A stretch of DNA of 41,524 bases from Streptomyces sp. McG3 (GTDB taxonomy: Bacteria; Actinomycetota; Actinomycetes; Streptomycetales; Streptomycetaceae), in contig NZ_JAAXYC010000037.1 of NCBI RefSeq assembly GCF_018619185.1, forward strand, positions 1 to 41,524. Reading direction: 5' to 3'. The notes beneath the pieces are model-generated. The model saw only the letters and a program-made list of their open reading frames with translations. It was not told where the DNA came from and made no database searches. Shown here one piece after another: positions 14,168-28,288 of this stretch (within the stretch, counting starts at the first letter, position 1; each line of letters starts with the position of its first letter). Position numbers and translations under genes: made by a program.

Positions 14168-14878
14168 CTACTCGTCCTCGGCCAGCGTGAGCTCGACGCC
14201 GCCCACGAAGCCCGCCGACAGGTTGTAGATGAAAGCGCCCAGCGTCGCCAGCGCGGTGGCCAGCACCACGTCGATCACGGCGATGACCGAGGTGAAGATG
14301 AGCACGCGCGGCAGCGACAGGAACGACTGCAGATCGAAGCCGTTGCTCTCGTTCGAGCCGGTGGCCTCGCTGATCGTGCCGCCGACGGTCTCGAAGACGC
14401 CCATCGCGTCCATGACCATCCACAGCACCGCCGACGCCACCACGGTGCAGATGCCCAGGGCGATCGACAGCAGGAAGCTGACCTTCATCACCGACCACGG
14501 GTCGGCCTTGGCCACCCGCAGACGGGCCTTGCGGGTACGCGGAGTGGTCCGCGCCCCCGTGCGCGGCTTGCGCGTCGCCTGAGCGCCGCCCACGCCCTGC
14601 GCGCCGCCCAGTGTGCCGCCGTCCGGCTGTCCGGGGCGCTGGCCGCCCTGGGTGCCGCCGCCGGGCGCCTGGTACGCCTTGGGCGGGTGGTACGGCCCCG
14701 ACGGCCCCGGTGCGGGCTCACGCTCGCCGGGCAGGGGCCCGGTCGCGTAACCCTCGTACTGGGGCTGAGGCCCTCGTGTGTCCGTCACAGTGCCCCCTTG
14801 GGAGTCCGTGGCAGGGCCACGGGCACCGTTCGCGCCGGCTCCGGAAGCGGCCGAACCGGCGCCCGTGGCTCCACTCAC
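14168..14878 (-). CDS. DUF3566 membrane protein downstream of gyrA
   Basis: The 236-residue protein has a long Gly/Pro-rich N-terminal half (1-115), a basic patch and then the DUF3566 core: KADPWSVMKVSFLLSIALGI with a first membrane helix at about 128-156, and a second at about 190-218 (VLIFTSVIAVIDVVLATALAT). DUF3566 genes directly follow gyrA in actinobacteria. Their function is unknown. The start is the GTG at 14878, with GAGGAG formed by the last gyrA codons 6 nt upstream. A second GTG at 14788, with AAGGGGG before it, is an alternative and would remove 30 low-complexity residues. Confidence 0.88.
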   Translation of the reverse strand: MSGATGAGSAASGAGANGARGPATDSQGGTVTDTRGPQPQYEGYATGPLPGEREPAPGPSGPYHPPKAYQAPGGGTQGGQRPGQPDGGTLGGAQGVGGAQATRKPRTGARTTPRTRKARLRVAKADPWSVMKVSFLLSIALGICTVVASAVLWMVMDAMGVFETVGGTISEATGSNESNGFDLQSFLSLPRVLIFTSVIAVIDVVLATALATLGAFIYNLSAGFVGGVELTLAEDE

Positions 14879-14881
14879 GCT

Positions 14882-17521
<2,640 letters not shown>

Positions 17522-17568
17522 TACTGGTCAAAGTCCTTTCGAGCTGCGGCGTCGCTGGTACGGCCGAC

Positions 17569-20087
<2,519 letters not shown>

Positions 20088-20801
20088 TCACCCGTAGGTG
20101 TCGCCCGGGCCCTTGCTGCCGGGCGCCCGCAACGGCCCGAACCGGCGCTCCGGGCCCCCCGGCCCGACCACTTTGATCATCCGTACGGTGCCCTGCCCCA
20201 GATCCGCGTTCAGCCGGGCCACCAGCTGCGGAGCCAGCAGCCGCAGCTGCGTCGCCCACGCCGTCGAGTCGCAGCTGACGGTCAGCACCCGGGCGTCCGG
20301 ATCGTCGTCGTACCGCAGGGGTACGCAGTGGTTGGCCAGATCGTCGCCGACGATCTGCGGCCACCGCCCCATTACCCCGCCGACCGCCGCGGGCGTCTCC
20401 CAGCCCCGCTCGGTGATGAGCCGGTTGATCGCGGAGCCCAGCGGCTGCGGATCCCGGCCGTCCGAACGGGCGCCCGAGCGCAGCCCGCCGCCCCGCCGGG
20501 CCTGCTTCTTCTGCTGCGCCGCCGCACCCCGCGCCCTGGCCTGTTCCTTCGCCGCCCGCAACGCGACCCGGGCGAGATCGACCCCGGTCACCTCGGGCGG
20601 CTTCGACGCCCCTGAAGGCGCCCCGGAGGCGGCTCCGGACGAAGTCCCGGAGGCCGCCCCGGAAGCGGCCGGATCCGGCAACGCCTCTCCCGGCCCACCG
20701 GCCCGGCCCGCGCCCTTGCCCTTCGCGCGCGCCGCTCCCGTACCGCCCGCGCGGGCGGCCGATCCCCGTCGGCCCGCCCCGCTCTCGCCCCGGCCGGTCA
20801 T
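20088..20801 (-). CDS. dciA: DciA (DUF721), replicative helicase-loading factor
   Basis: The 237-residue protein has a low-complexity Gly/Ala/Ser/Lys-rich N-terminal half and a C-terminal DUF721 domain (about residues 120-215: [58 protein letters not shown]). DUF721 proteins are now called DciA and assist loading of the replicative helicase DnaB in bacteria that lack DnaC/DnaI, including actinobacteria. Its start overlaps the recF stop (ATGA, 20798-20801), so the two are translationally coupled. Residues PLRYDDDP and VARLNADLG are usual family variants. The long N-terminal region is typical of actinobacterial members and probably unstructured. Confidence 0.9.
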   Translation of the reverse strand: MTGRGESGAGRRGSAARAGGTGAARAKGKGAGRAGGPGEALPDPAASGAASGTSSGAASGAPSGASKPPEVTGVDLARVALRAAKEQARARGAAAQQKKQARRGGGLRSGARSDGRDPQPLGSAINRLITERGWETPAAVGGVMGRWPQIVGDDLANHCVPLRYDDDPDARVLTVSCDSTAWATQLRLLAPQLVARLNADLGQGTVRMIKVVGPGGPERRFGPLRAPGSKGPGDTYG

Positions 20802-21928
20802 ACGCGCTCCACCTCGCCCGAGGACACCGCGTACCGCGCCCCCGCCAGCACGCCGGGAACGTCCTCCGCCACCGCGGCCGTCACGAGCACCTGCTCGCCG
20901 GGGGCCACCAGCTCCGCCAGCCGCTCACGGCGACGGGCGTCCAGCTCGGCGAAGACGTCGTCCAGCACCAGCACCGGCTCGTTGCCCTCGGAGCGCAACA
21001 GCTCGTAACTGGCCAGCCGCAGCGCCAGCGCGTAGCTCCAGGACTCGCCGTGACTCGCGTACCCCTTCGCCGGCATCCCCCGCAGACCGAGCACCAGATC
21101 GTCGCGGTGCGGGCCGACGAGGGTCACGCCCCGCTCGATCTCCTGCTTGCGGACGCCCACGAGCGCCGCGATGAGCTGCTCGTACAGCTCGTCGCGGGTG
21201 CGCGCGGGACCCACGTCCTCGCCGACCGAACTGCGGTACTCCAGCGCCACCGGACCGCCGCCCGGAGCCACGTCCCCGTACGCCTTGTCGGCCAGCGGCT
21301 GGAGCGTGGCGATCAGATCGAGGCGCTGCGCGAGCAGCTCCGCGCCCACGCGGCCCAGGTGCTGGTCCCAGACGTCGAGGGTGGACATGTCCATCGAGCG
21401 GCCGCCGTGCCGCCGGGCCATCGCCGCGGACTTCAGCAGGGTGTTGCGCTGCTTGAGCACCCGCTCGTAGTCGGAGCGGACCCCGGCCATCCGGGGGGAC
21501 CGCGCCGTGATCAGCTCGTCCAGGAACCGCCGCCGCTCACCGGGGTCGCCCTTGACCAGGGCCAGGTCCTCCGGAGCGAACAGCACAGTCCGTACGATCC
21601 CGAGCACGTCACGCGGTCTGACCTGCGAGGACCGGTTGATACGGGCCCGGTTGGCGCGTCCGGGGTTCAGCTCCAGCTCGATCAGCTGGGAACGCTCGCC
21701 CTGGGTGACCGCAGCACGGATCACCGCCCGCTCGGCGCCCATCCGCACCAGCGGGGCGTCCGAGGAGACCCGGTGGCTGCCGAGAGTGGCGAGATAGCCG
21801 ACGGCCTCGACGAGGTTGGTCTTGCCCTGCCCGTTGGGGCCCACGAACGCGGTGACGCCCGGGTCGAGAGGGACCTCGACCCGGGCGTACGAGCGGAAGT
21901 CGGCCAGCGAGAGATGGGTGACGTGCAT
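20798..21928 (-). CDS. recF: DNA replication and repair protein RecF
   Basis: RecF (376 aa) is an SMC-like ATPase that helps load RecA at single-strand gaps. Its N-terminus [19 protein letters not shown] leads to the Walker A motif [13 protein letters not shown] (residues 30-42). The signature-like region and the Walker B segment [18 protein letters not shown] sit near the C-terminus. The length is typical. The ATG at 21928 is used. It lies 66 bp downstream of gnd and overlaps dciA by 4 bases. Confidence 0.97.
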   Translation of the reverse strand: MHVTHLSLADFRSYARVEVPLDPGVTAFVGPNGQGKTNLVEAVGYLATLGSHRVSSDAPLVRMGAERAVIRAAVTQGERSQLIELELNPGRANRARINRSSQVRPRDVLGIVRTVLFAPEDLALVKGDPGERRRFLDELITARSPRMAGVRSDYERVLKQRNTLLKSAAMARRHGGRSMDMSTLDVWDQHLGRVGAELLAQRLDLIATLQPLADKAYGDVAPGGGPVALEYRSSVGEDVGPARTRDELYEQLIAALVGVRKQEIERGVTLVGPHRDDLVLGLRGMPAKGYASHGESWSYALALRLASYELLRSEGNEPVLVLDDVFAELDARRRERLAELVAPGEQVLVTAAVAEDVPGVLAGARYAVSSGEVERV

Positions 21929-21994
21929 GGTGGCCGCCCTCTCCCGACAGTGCTTCCAGGTTGTCGCGGCGCCGGCGCGTGGCCGGCGGCGCGA

Positions 21995-22879
21995 TCAGTT
22001 CTCGTTCTTGGACTCGACCGCGTGCCCGCCGAACTGGTTGCGCAGCGCGGCGATCATCTTCATCTGCGGCGAGTCGTCCTGGCGCGAGGCGAACCGCGCG
22101 AACAGCGACGCCGTGATCGCGGGCAGCGGCACCGCGTTGTCGATCGCGGCCTCCACCGTCCAGCGGCCCTCGCCCGAGTCGGCGGCGAAGCCCCGGAGCT
22201 TGTCCAGGTGCTCGTCGTCGTCGAGCGCGTTGACCGCGAGGTCGAGCAGCCAGGAACGGATGACCGTGCCCTCCTGCCAGGAGCGGAAGACCTCGCGCAC
22301 GTCGGTGACGGAGTCGACCTTCTCCAGCAGCTCCCAGCCCTCGGCGTAGGCCTGCATCATGGCGTACTCGATGCCGTTGTGGACCATCTTCGCGAAGTGG
22401 CCGGCGCCGACCTTGCCCGCGTGCACGGAGCCGAAGTCGCCCTCGGGCTTCAGCGCGTCGAAGACCGGCTGGACCTTCGCCACGTTCTCCTCGGTGCCGC
22501 CGTACATCAGGGCGTAGCCGTTCTCCAGGCCCCAGACGCCGCCGGAGACTCCGCAGTCGACGAAGCCGATGTCCTTGATGCCCAGCTCGACCGCGTGCTT
22601 CTCGTCGTCGGTCCACCGCGAGTTCCCACCGTCGACGACGACGTCGCCGGGCGAGAGCAGGTCGGCGAGCTCGTCGATCGTGGACTGGGTCGCGGCACCG
22701 GCCGGGACCATGACCCAGATGACCCGCGGGCCCTTCAGCTTGCCCACAAGCTCTTCGAGACTGTGGACATCGGCGACATCCGGGTTGCGGTCGTAACCGA
22801 TGACGGTGTGGCCTGCGCGGCGGATGCGCTCGCGCATGTTGCCGCCCATCTTGCCGAGGCCGACGAGACCGAGCTCCAT
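21995..22879 (-). CDS. gnd: 6-phosphogluconate dehydrogenase (short, decarboxylating type)
   Basis: The enzyme (294 aa) converts 6-phosphogluconate to ribulose 5-phosphate with reduction of NAD(P). It starts MELGLVGLGKMGGNMRERI with the Rossmann GLGKMG motif, and carries VVDGGNSRWTDDE, the substrate-binding CGVSGGVWGLENG and the catalytic segment KMVHNGIEYAMMQAYAEG. At under 300 residues it belongs to the short 6PGDH class, lacking the long C-terminal extension of E. coli Gnd. The ATG at 22879 has AAGGA 7 nt upstream; a longer open frame continues into the dnaN side but is not coding-like. A gnd gene between dnaN and recF is the usual streptomycete arrangement. Confidence 0.95.
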   Translation of the reverse strand: MELGLVGLGKMGGNMRERIRRAGHTVIGYDRNPDVADVHSLEELVGKLKGPRVIWVMVPAGAATQSTIDELADLLSPGDVVVDGGNSRWTDDEKHAVELGIKDIGFVDCGVSGGVWGLENGYALMYGGTEENVAKVQPVFDALKPEGDFGSVHAGKVGAGHFAKMVHNGIEYAMMQAYAEGWELLEKVDSVTDVREVFRSWQEGTVIRSWLLDLAVNALDDDEHLDKLRGFAADSGEGRWTVEAAIDNAVPLPAITASLFARFASRQDDSPQMKMIAALRNQFGGHAVESKNEN

Positions 22880-22960
22880 CAGAGATTCCTTAAGCGTCGT
22901 GGCGATAAGCGTCGGGGCGTTTGCGCCCAGGACCGAGCCTACGCCCGGCCGGGGACAGCG

Positions 22961-22994
22961 CGGCGGGCCCGCTCCGCGCCGAGCGGGCCCGCCG
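22961..22994. terminator. Terminator between dnaN and gnd
   Basis: A 14-bp perfect stem (22961-22974 with 22981-22994) has the loop CGCGCC. It lies 47 nt after the dnaN stop and shows that gnd-recF-dciA is not simply a read-through of dnaN. Confidence 0.85.
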
Positions 22995-23040
22995 GAAACT
23001 GCCGCGGATACGTCCCCCGATCGGCCGGGGGATGCCGGGA

Positions 23041-24171
23041 TCAGCCGGAAAGGCGCACCGGCATGATCAGGTACTTGTACGCGTCGTCCGCCTCGGCGTC
23101 GACGGCCGGACGGCCGCTGAGCAGGGCGGGCTTGGTGGACGTGGTGAACGAGAGCTGCGCGACCGGGGAGTCGATCGCGCTCAGACCGTCCAGCAGGAAC
23201 GTCGGGTTGAAGGCGATCGAGATGTCGTCGCCCTCCAGCACCGCGTCGACGCGCTCCACAGCCTGTGCGTCGTCGCTGGAGCCGGCTTCCAGGATGAGGA
23301 CACCCTGCTCGAAGCTGAGCCGTACGGGGGTGTTGCGCTCGGCGACCAGGGCCACACGCTTGACGGCCTCGACGAACGGGGCCGTCTCGATCACGGCGAC
23401 GGAGTTGAACTCGGTCGGGAAGAGCGTGCGGTACTTCGGCAGGTCGCCTTCGAGGAGGCGCGTGGTCGTCCGGCGTCCGGCGCCCTCGAAGCCGATCAGG
23501 CCCTCGCCCGCGCCGGAGCCGGAGAGCGCCAGGGTGACCGTGTCGCCGCTCGTGAGCGCCTTGGCGGTGTCCAGGAGGGTCTTGGCGGGCACCAGGGCGA
23601 CCGCCGAGGCGTCGGCGTCCTCGGGCTTCCACAGGAACTCGCGGACCGCGAAGCGGTAGCGGTCGGTGGAGGCGAGGGTGACGGTGTCGCCCTCGATCTC
23701 GATCCGCACACCGGTGAGCACCGGCAGCGTGTCGTCGCGCCCGGCGGCGATGGCGACCTGGGCGGCGGCCGAGGCGAAGACCTCACCGGGGACGGTGCCC
23801 GTGGCGGTCGGCATCTGCGGCAGCGCGGGGTACTCCTCCACAGGCAGTGTGTGCAGGGTGAAGCGGGAGGAGCCGCAGACGACCGTGGCCCGCACACCGT
23901 CGGTGGAGATCTCCACCGGGCGGTTGGGCAGGGCGCGGCAGATGTCGGCGAGCAGCCGGCCGGAGACGAGCACCGTGCCGTCCTCGTCGATCTCCGCGTC
24001 CACGGAGACCCTCGCGGAGACCTCGTAGTCGAAGCTGGAGAAGCTGAGAGCTCCGTCCTCGGCCTTCAGCAGAAGGCCCGCGAGAACGGGCGCCGGCGGA
24101 CGGGCCGGGAGGCTGCGGGCCACCCAGGCCACCGCCTCCGCGAGTACATCGCGCTCCACCCGGATCTTCAC
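23041..24171 (-). CDS. dnaN: DNA polymerase III beta subunit (sliding clamp)
   Basis: DnaN (376 aa) forms the ring-shaped dimeric processivity clamp. It shows the three-domain clamp pattern: MKIRVERDVLAEAVAWVARS at the N-terminus, FDYEVSARVSVDAEI in domain I, TDRYRFAVREF in domain II and the C-terminal YKYLIMPVRLSG. The GTG start at 24171 has GGAGG 8 nt upstream. The gene begins right at the edge of oriC, in the standard dnaA-oriC-dnaN order. Confidence 0.98.
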   Translation of the reverse strand: MKIRVERDVLAEAVAWVARSLPARPPAPVLAGLLLKAEDGALSFSSFDYEVSARVSVDAEIDEDGTVLVSGRLLADICRALPNRPVEISTDGVRATVVCGSSRFTLHTLPVEEYPALPQMPTATGTVPGEVFASAAAQVAIAAGRDDTLPVLTGVRIEIEGDTVTLASTDRYRFAVREFLWKPEDADASAVALVPAKTLLDTAKALTSGDTVTLALSGSGAGEGLIGFEGAGRRTTTRLLEGDLPKYRTLFPTEFNSVAVIETAPFVEAVKRVALVAERNTPVRLSFEQGVLILEAGSSDDAQAVERVDAVLEGDDISIAFNPTFLLDGLSAIDSPVAQLSFTTSTKPALLSGRPAVDAEADDAYKYLIMPVRLSG

Positions 24172-24343
24172 CGGAACCGCCTCCTGCTGTTGCTCGCTCG
24201 CCCTGCTGGCCTTCGTCGTCTGGACCGGAGCTCCCTGCCGAGGGCTGGGGAGGCTCCGGGGTCCAGTCTGACGTACGGCACCGACAGTCGTTGCTGCTCG
24301 GGGTCAAGTCGGGCCAAGAGCTTCGCGGCGGTCGAGGGTCGAG

Positions 24344-24916
24344 TTGTACACAGGCCCCACTTCGAAGCTGATTCCTGGCTAACTCTGGGTGGTAGTAGTA
24401 GTAGGCCTTGTGGATACCGTGGATAACGTCGTTTGCGCAGGTCAGCGACTGTTTTTTGTCCACCGGTCCTGTGGGTGGCGCCCGTGGAAAACCAGGGCTT
24501 TCTGTGGACGGGCGAAAGTTCTGCACACCCGATGCACAGGAGGGGGCCACTTCTCCCCAGGCCTGTCCCCAGCTTTACCCACGTTCCCCACAGCCCAACC
24601 GACCACCTTGGTGTGACGCCTTTCACTCCGGGCGGTGAGAGCGTGTGTTGCGTTGCCGAACAGTGGACAGAGGTGTGGAGAAGCAGGCAGAAGCTGGGGA
24701 CAACACGGCGCAACCTGTGGGCCGCCGGTGGACAACAACGATCACCTCCTGTGGACGAAAAAACTGTCCACAGGCTGTGGATCACGGTTGACCACAAATC
24801 CCCAGCCACGTGACCTGGCCTGATGGAGTATCGGCAGCACACCCTGTGGACGCAATATGGACAACTTCCCAGTCCCCAGGCTGTGGACGGAAGATTTCTC
24901 CCCTATCTGTGGAGAA
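24344..24916. other. oriC: oriC: replication origin with about 20 DnaA boxes
   Basis: The 973-bp dnaN-dnaA gap holds a dense array of DnaA boxes in both orientations. Plus: TTGTACACA 24344, TTGTCCACC 24456, TTACCCACG 24575, TTCCCCACA 24584, CTGTCCACA 24764, TTGACCACA 24788. Minus (first base at left coordinate): GTATCCACA 24409, TTATCCACG 24418, TTTTCCACG 24483, CCGTCCACA 24503, CTGTCCACT 24662, TTCTCCACA 24674, TTGTCCCCA 24695, TTGTCCACC 24727, TCGTCCACA 24750, TGATCCACA 24776, GCGTCCACA 24845, TTGTCCATA 24856, CCGTCCACA 24882, TTCTCCACA 24908. None is the perfect TTGTCCACA; many weak boxes is the known style of Streptomyces oriC. Confidence 0.96.
24393..24426. other. DnaA-trio-like (TAG)4 run beside two abutting DnaA boxes
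   Basis: Four TAG triplets at 24393-24404 are followed by the 4-nt spacer GCCT and two directly abutting minus-orientation DnaA boxes (24409-24417, 24418-24426). Read 3' to 5' from the boxes this is box, GC-rich spacer, then GAT repeats. That is the layout described for the DnaA-trio element that guides DnaA onto single-stranded DNA at bacterial origins. This marks the likely unwinding start. Confidence 0.65.
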
Positions 24917-24936
24917 GGGCCCCTGAGCAGGCCGTA

Positions 24937-25029
24937 TTCGAACAGCGCGGGGCCGACAGGGTGCTCGACGCGGGCTTCGAACAGGCCGACGGGGTGATCG
25001 GCGCGGGCCGCGAACAGCCCGACGGAGGC
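24937..25029. repeat. Imperfect tandem repeat at the dnaA-side edge of oriC
   Basis: Three degenerate copies begin at 24937 (39 bp), 24976 (33 bp) and 25009 (21 bp). They share CGAACAG, then CCGAC, GGGTG and, in the first two, CGCGGGC. The repeat lies between the last DnaA box and the dnaA terminator. The role is unknown. Confidence 0.55.
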
Positions 25030-25067
25030 TTCGGAGGGCCCGCCGCAGGGCCCTGAGAGCGCGAAAA

Positions 25068-25106
25068 GGCGCCTGCCGCGGACCGTGGAGGTCCGTGACA
25101 GGCGCC
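25068..25106. terminator. dnaA terminator
   Basis: A 17-bp stem (25068-25084 with 25090-25106) has one C-A mismatch, one G-U pair and the loop GTGGA. It begins 38 nt past the dnaA stop and shields oriC from read-through. Confidence 0.85.
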
Positions 25107-25144
25107 CATGAGGAACGCTCCGGGGGAAGCCCGGCGATCCGGCG

Positions 25145-27019
25145 TCAGCCGTTCTTGATGCGGTTGGTCAGCTCGGTGACCTGGTTGTAGATGGAACGGC
25201 GCTCCGCCATCAGCGCCCGGATCTTCCGGTCCGCGTGCATCACCGTCGTATGGTCGCGGCCGCCGAACTGCGCACCGATCTTCGGCAGCGAGAGGTCGGT
25301 CAGCTCGCGGCACAGATACATGGCGATCTGGCGCGCCGTCACCAGGACCCGGCTGCGCGAGGATCCGCAGAGGTCGTCCACGGTCAGGCCGAAGTAGTCC
25401 GCGGTCGCCGCCATGATGGCCGGCGCGGTGATCTCCGGCGCCGATTCCTCGCCGCCCGGGATCAGATCCTTCAGGACGATCTCGGTCAGCCCGAGGTCCA
25501 CCGGCTGCCGGTTCAGGGAGGCGAAGGCGGTCACCCGGATCAGCGCGCCCTCCAGCTCACGGATGTTGCGCGAGATCCGCGAGGCGATGAACTCCAGGAC
25601 CTCCGGCGGGGCGTTGAGCTGCTCCTGCACCGCCTTCTTCCGGAGGATCGCGATCCGGGTCTCCAGCTCGGGCGGCTGGACGTCGGTCGTCAGACCCCAC
25701 TCGAAGCGGTTGCGCAGCCGGTCCTCCAGTGTCACCAGCTGCTTGGGCGGCCGGTCCGAGGAGAGCACGATCTGCTTGTTCGCGTTGTGCAGCGTATTGA
25801 AGGTGTGGAAGAACTCCTCCTGTGTCGACTCCTTGCTCGCCAGGAACTGGATGTCGTCGACCAGCAGGATGTCCACGTCGCGGTACCGCTTGCGGAAGGT
25901 GTCGCCCTTGCCGTCGCGGATCGAGTTGATGAACTCGTTGGTGAACTCCTCCGAGCTCACGTACCGCACCCGGGTCCCCGGGTAGAGGCTCCGCGCGTAG
26001 TGCCCGATGGCGTGCAGCAGGTGGGTCTTGCCGAGCCCCGACTCCCCGTAGATGAAGAGGGGGTTGTACGCCTTCGCCGGAGCCTCGGCGACGGCGACGG
26101 CCGCGGCGTGCGCGAACCGGTTGGACGCCCCGATGACGAAGGTGTCGAAGAGGTACTTCGGGTTCAGCCGGGCGTGCGGTTCGCCGGGGCCCGGCGCGGG
26201 GGCCGGCTGGGCGCCCATCGGCCCGGGGACCGAACCGCCGGTCCGCCCGGGCCCGTGACCGCCCTGGCGGGGGCCCGGCTGCTGCTGGTCCTGCCGGTCG
26301 GGGCGCTGCTGCTCGTACCCCTGGTGCTCGGGGGGCTGCGACCGGTAGTCGTGCTGCTGCTGGGGGCGCCCGGTGCCGTACGGCTCGCGCCACTGCTCCG
26401 GGTGCTGCTCCCGGTACTGCTCGTTCTCGCGCTCCCGGTACGACTCGCTCTCGCGGTACGGCTCGCCGGAGGGCTGCTCGCGGTCCTGGTACCCGCCGTG
26501 CCGCGGCTGCTGCCAGGAGAGGTCCTCCTGGGTACGCGGCCAGGCGCCGGGCTCCGGGCGCTGCTGCTGGTAGTCGGGGTAGGCCGGCCGGGCCGTCGGC
26601 ATGCCGTCGTCGGAGGGACGGTGGCCGTATCCGTCGTACGCGTCGCCCCGCGGACCGTCGTCGCGCGGCTGCGCCGGGTAACGGTGGCCCTGCTGGCTCA
26701 GGTGCGACTGGTGCATCGGGGGCGCCGGCGGGGAGGGCGGTTCGCCCGCGGAGTCGTCGACGGTGATCGCGATCCGGATGGGGCGGCCGCACTCGCGGGT
26801 CAGCGTCTCGCTGATGAGCGGCGCGAGCCGGCCCTCCAGGACGCGCTTGCCCCATTCATTGGGGACGGCCAGCAGTGCGGTGTCGGCGACGAGTGCCAGG
26901 GGCTGGCAGCGCTCGATCCACTGCTTGTCCTTCGGCTCGATGCCCTGCTGACCCTCCCCGAGGAGTTGTTCCAGCACTCGCGGCCACACTGCGGCAAGAT
27001 CGGCAGGTACGTCAGCCAC
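25145..27019 (-). CDS. dnaA: Chromosomal replication initiator DnaA
   Basis: DnaA (624 aa) binds the boxes in oriC and melts the origin. Domain I (about 1-90) starts [20 protein letters not shown]. Domain II (about 95-280) is very long and rich in Gln, Pro, Arg and Tyr, as is typical of Streptomyces and about 150 residues longer than in E. coli. Domain III (AAA+) has Walker [11 protein letters not shown] (325-334) and Walker B LLVDDIQF (385-392). Domain IV has the DNA-binding signature [16 protein letters not shown] chose the GTG at 27019 because it gives the conserved N-terminus; the open frame further upstream runs through the promoter. The gene is preceded by a DnaA-box pair, consistent with autoregulation. 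Confidence 0.98.
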   Translation of the reverse strand: MADVPADLAAVWPRVLEQLLGEGQQGIEPKDKQWIERCQPLALVADTALLAVPNEWGKRVLEGRLAPLISETLTRECGRPIRIAITVDDSAGEPPSPPAPPMHQSHLSQQGHRYPAQPRDDGPRGDAYDGYGHRPSDDGMPTARPAYPDYQQQRPEPGAWPRTQEDLSWQQPRHGGYQDREQPSGEPYRESESYRERENEQYREQHPEQWREPYGTGRPQQQHDYRSQPPEHQGYEQQRPDRQDQQQPGPRQGGHGPGRTGGSVPGPMGAQPAPAPGPGEPHARLNPKYLFDTFVIGASNRFAHAAAVAVAEAPAKAYNPLFIYGESGLGKTHLLHAIGHYARSLYPGTRVRYVSSEEFTNEFINSIRDGKGDTFRKRYRDVDILLVDDIQFLASKESTQEEFFHTFNTLHNANKQIVLSSDRPPKQLVTLEDRLRNRFEWGLTTDVQPPELETRIAILRKKAVQEQLNAPPEVLEFIASRISRNIRELEGALIRVTAFASLNRQPVDLGLTEIVLKDLIPGGEESAPEITAPAIMAATADYFGLTVDDLCGSSRSRVLVTARQIAMYLCRELTDLSLPKIGAQFGGRDHTTVMHADRKIRALMAERRSIYNQVTELTNRIKNG

Positions 27020-27125
27020 AAGGCACGCTCTCTCGCATGTCCCACGAATGTGTGGTTCTCGGGACGGGATGGGTCGGGTCGGGTGAGGCCCGGCAGTCGG
27101 GAAGGAAAAGAACCGGAGTTCAGCC

Positions 27126-27155
27126 ACGGTAGTCAGGCGGAGCCGCGCGGTTCAA
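27126..27155 (-). promoter_or_regulatory. Candidate dnaA promoter
   Basis: On the minus strand TTGAAC (27150-27155) and TACCGT (27126-27131) are separated by 18 bp, a good vegetative promoter about 110 nt before the dnaA start. A perfect DnaA box lies immediately upstream of the -35. Confidence 0.6.
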
Positions 27156-27159
27156 GTTG

Positions 27160-27180
27160 TTGTCCACAGGCTGTGCACAA
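27160..27180. promoter_or_regulatory. Pair of DnaA boxes in the dnaA-rpmH intergenic region
   Basis: A perfect TTGTCCACA (plus, 27160-27168) faces TTGTGCACA (minus, 27172-27180). The pair sits just upstream of the dnaA -35 and between the divergent dnaA and rpmH promoters. Opposed DnaA boxes in the dnaA promoter are known in Streptomyces and serve autoregulation. Apart from these boxes and the two promoters I see nothing else in the 381-bp gap. Confidence 0.85.
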
Positions 27181-27202
27181 TGGGGGGTCCCGCGAAGCCG
27201 GT

Positions 27203-27232
27203 TTGACCGGATGGCGTAGCCGCGCGTACCGT
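27203..27232 (+). promoter_or_regulatory. Candidate rpmH promoter
   Basis: TTGACC (27203-27208) and TACCGT (27227-27232) are spaced by 18 bp on the plus strand. They have the same -10 and spacing as the divergent dnaA promoter and would give a leader of about 160 nt before rpmH. Confidence 0.6.
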
Positions 27233-27400
27233 GACCAGGTCGAGTTGTCGATGGCTGCTGCCGCCTGCCTCCGATGGGCAAAGATCACGATCTGTGATTG
27301 TGAAGCGGTGCACTAAGGCGTTTACGCGAGTTCCTCGTGGGCGCACGGTGACAGCCAGGCGATGTCCCGCCAACACACGAATCATTTCTGGAGCCCCCGA

Positions 27401-27538
27401 GTGAGCAAGCGCACCTTCCAGCCGAACAACCGTCGTCGCGCCAAGACCCATGGCTTCCGGCTGCGCATGCGTACCCGTGCCGGCCGTGCGATTCTCGCGA
27501 ACCGCCGTGGCAAGGGCCGCAGCAGCCTGTCCGCCTGA
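27401..27538 (+). CDS. rpmH: Ribosomal protein L34 (bL34)
   Basis: This 45-residue, very basic protein reads [20 protein letters not shown], then [20 protein letters not shown], then SSLSA: a complete and typical bL34 of the large ribosomal subunit. The GTG at 27401 follows GGAG. It heads the plus-strand cluster rpmH-rnpA-yidD-yidC-khpB-rsmG conserved beside dnaA in most bacteria; rnpA starts 19 nt after its stop. Confidence 0.98.
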
Positions 27539-27557
27539 TCGCCAACAGGTCCATGAC

Positions 27558-27929
27558 GTGCTGCCTACCGAGAATCGGCTGAGGCGGCGCGAGGACTTCG
27601 CGACCGCGGTACGACGAGGACGTCGAGCCGGACGTCCACTGCTCGTCGTCCATCTACGCAGCGGTGATACGGACCCGCACGTGACGGGGGAGACTGTTCC
27701 CCCGCCGCGTGCGGGTTTCGTTGTCAGCAAGGCCGTGGGGGGCGCGGTCGTCCGTACCTCGGTGAAGCGGAAGCTTCGCCACCTGGTCCGCGACCGGCTG
27801 GCTCAGCTGCCCCCCGGTAGCCTTGTTGTCGTACGGGCGCTGCCCGGTGCGGGCGACGCCGATCATGCACAGCTGGCCCGAGACCTGGACGCCGCCCTGC
27901 AGCGGCTGCTGGGAGGGGGCGCGCGATGA
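27558..27929 (+). CDS. rnpA: Ribonuclease P protein component
   Basis: RnpA (123 aa) is the protein cofactor of RNase P, which removes the 5' leader from tRNA precursors. It begins [20 protein letters not shown] and contains the family RNA-binding motif [23 protein letters not shown], read in two parts; Thr replaces the more usual Asn after the Arg. The GTG at 27558 is chosen because the longer frame to the left overlaps rpmH and is not RnpA-like. Its last bases overlap the yidD start (ATGA, 27926-27929). Confidence 0.96.
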   Translation: MLPTENRLRRREDFATAVRRGRRAGRPLLVVHLRSGDTDPHVTGETVPPPRAGFVVSKAVGGAVVRTSVKRKLRHLVRDRLAQLPPGSLVVVRALPGAGDADHAQLARDLDAALQRLLGGGAR

Positions 27930-28285
27930 AGTACCCGCTGCTTGCTCTCATCAAGCTGTACCAGTGGACGATCAGTCCACTCCTCGGGCCTGTCTGCCGT
28001 TATTACCCGTCGTGTTCCCACTATGGATATACGTCGATCGACAGGCACGGTGCCATCAAGGGAACAGCGCTGACAGCCTGGCGCATCCTGCGGTGCAATC
28101 CGTGGTCACCCGGCGGTGTGGACCATGTCCCGCCACGCAAGCGTCCGCGGTGGCACGAGCTGCTGCGCAATGCCCTGCGCGGCGAAAAGGGCGGGGAGTC
28201 CGCCGCTGATGTGCCGTCCGGGGGGTCGGTCTCCGAACCTCCGAGCCCGGCCGCAGAGACCTCGCCCAATGCTCAAGGAGCCTGA
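27926..28285 (+). CDS. yidD: Membrane protein insertion efficiency factor YidD
   Basis: YidD (119 aa) is a small membrane-associated protein that helps YidC-dependent insertion. The core is typical: [39 protein letters not shown] with its conserved Cys pair, and [21 protein letters not shown]. The C-terminal 40 residues form a low-complexity Ser/Pro/Glu tail that short YidD proteins lack. It overlaps rnpA by 4 bases and ends 3 nt before yidC, so the three are tightly coupled. Confidence 0.95.
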   Translation: MKYPLLALIKLYQWTISPLLGPVCRYYPSCSHYGYTSIDRHGAIKGTALTAWRILRCNPWSPGGVDHVPPRKRPRWHELLRNALRGEKGGESAADVPSGGSVSEPPSPAAETSPNAQGA

Positions 28286-28288
28286 TTA

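Noticed and set aside
21050..23659. An 869-codon open frame opposite recF, gnd and dnaN
   Set aside because: It spans three well-identified genes and two intergenic gaps in antisense, which a real gene would not do.
24823..25056. Plus-strand 77-codon ORF over the oriC edge, with FEQ-type repeats
   Set aside because: It starts within the DnaA-box array without a ribosome site. The peptide repeat only reflects the DNA repeat at 24937-25029.
25235..27316. A 693-codon open frame on the plus strand opposite dnaA
   Set aside because: It is the antisense shadow of dnaA's GC-biased third positions. The protein is low-complexity and crosses the dnaA promoter and DnaA boxes.
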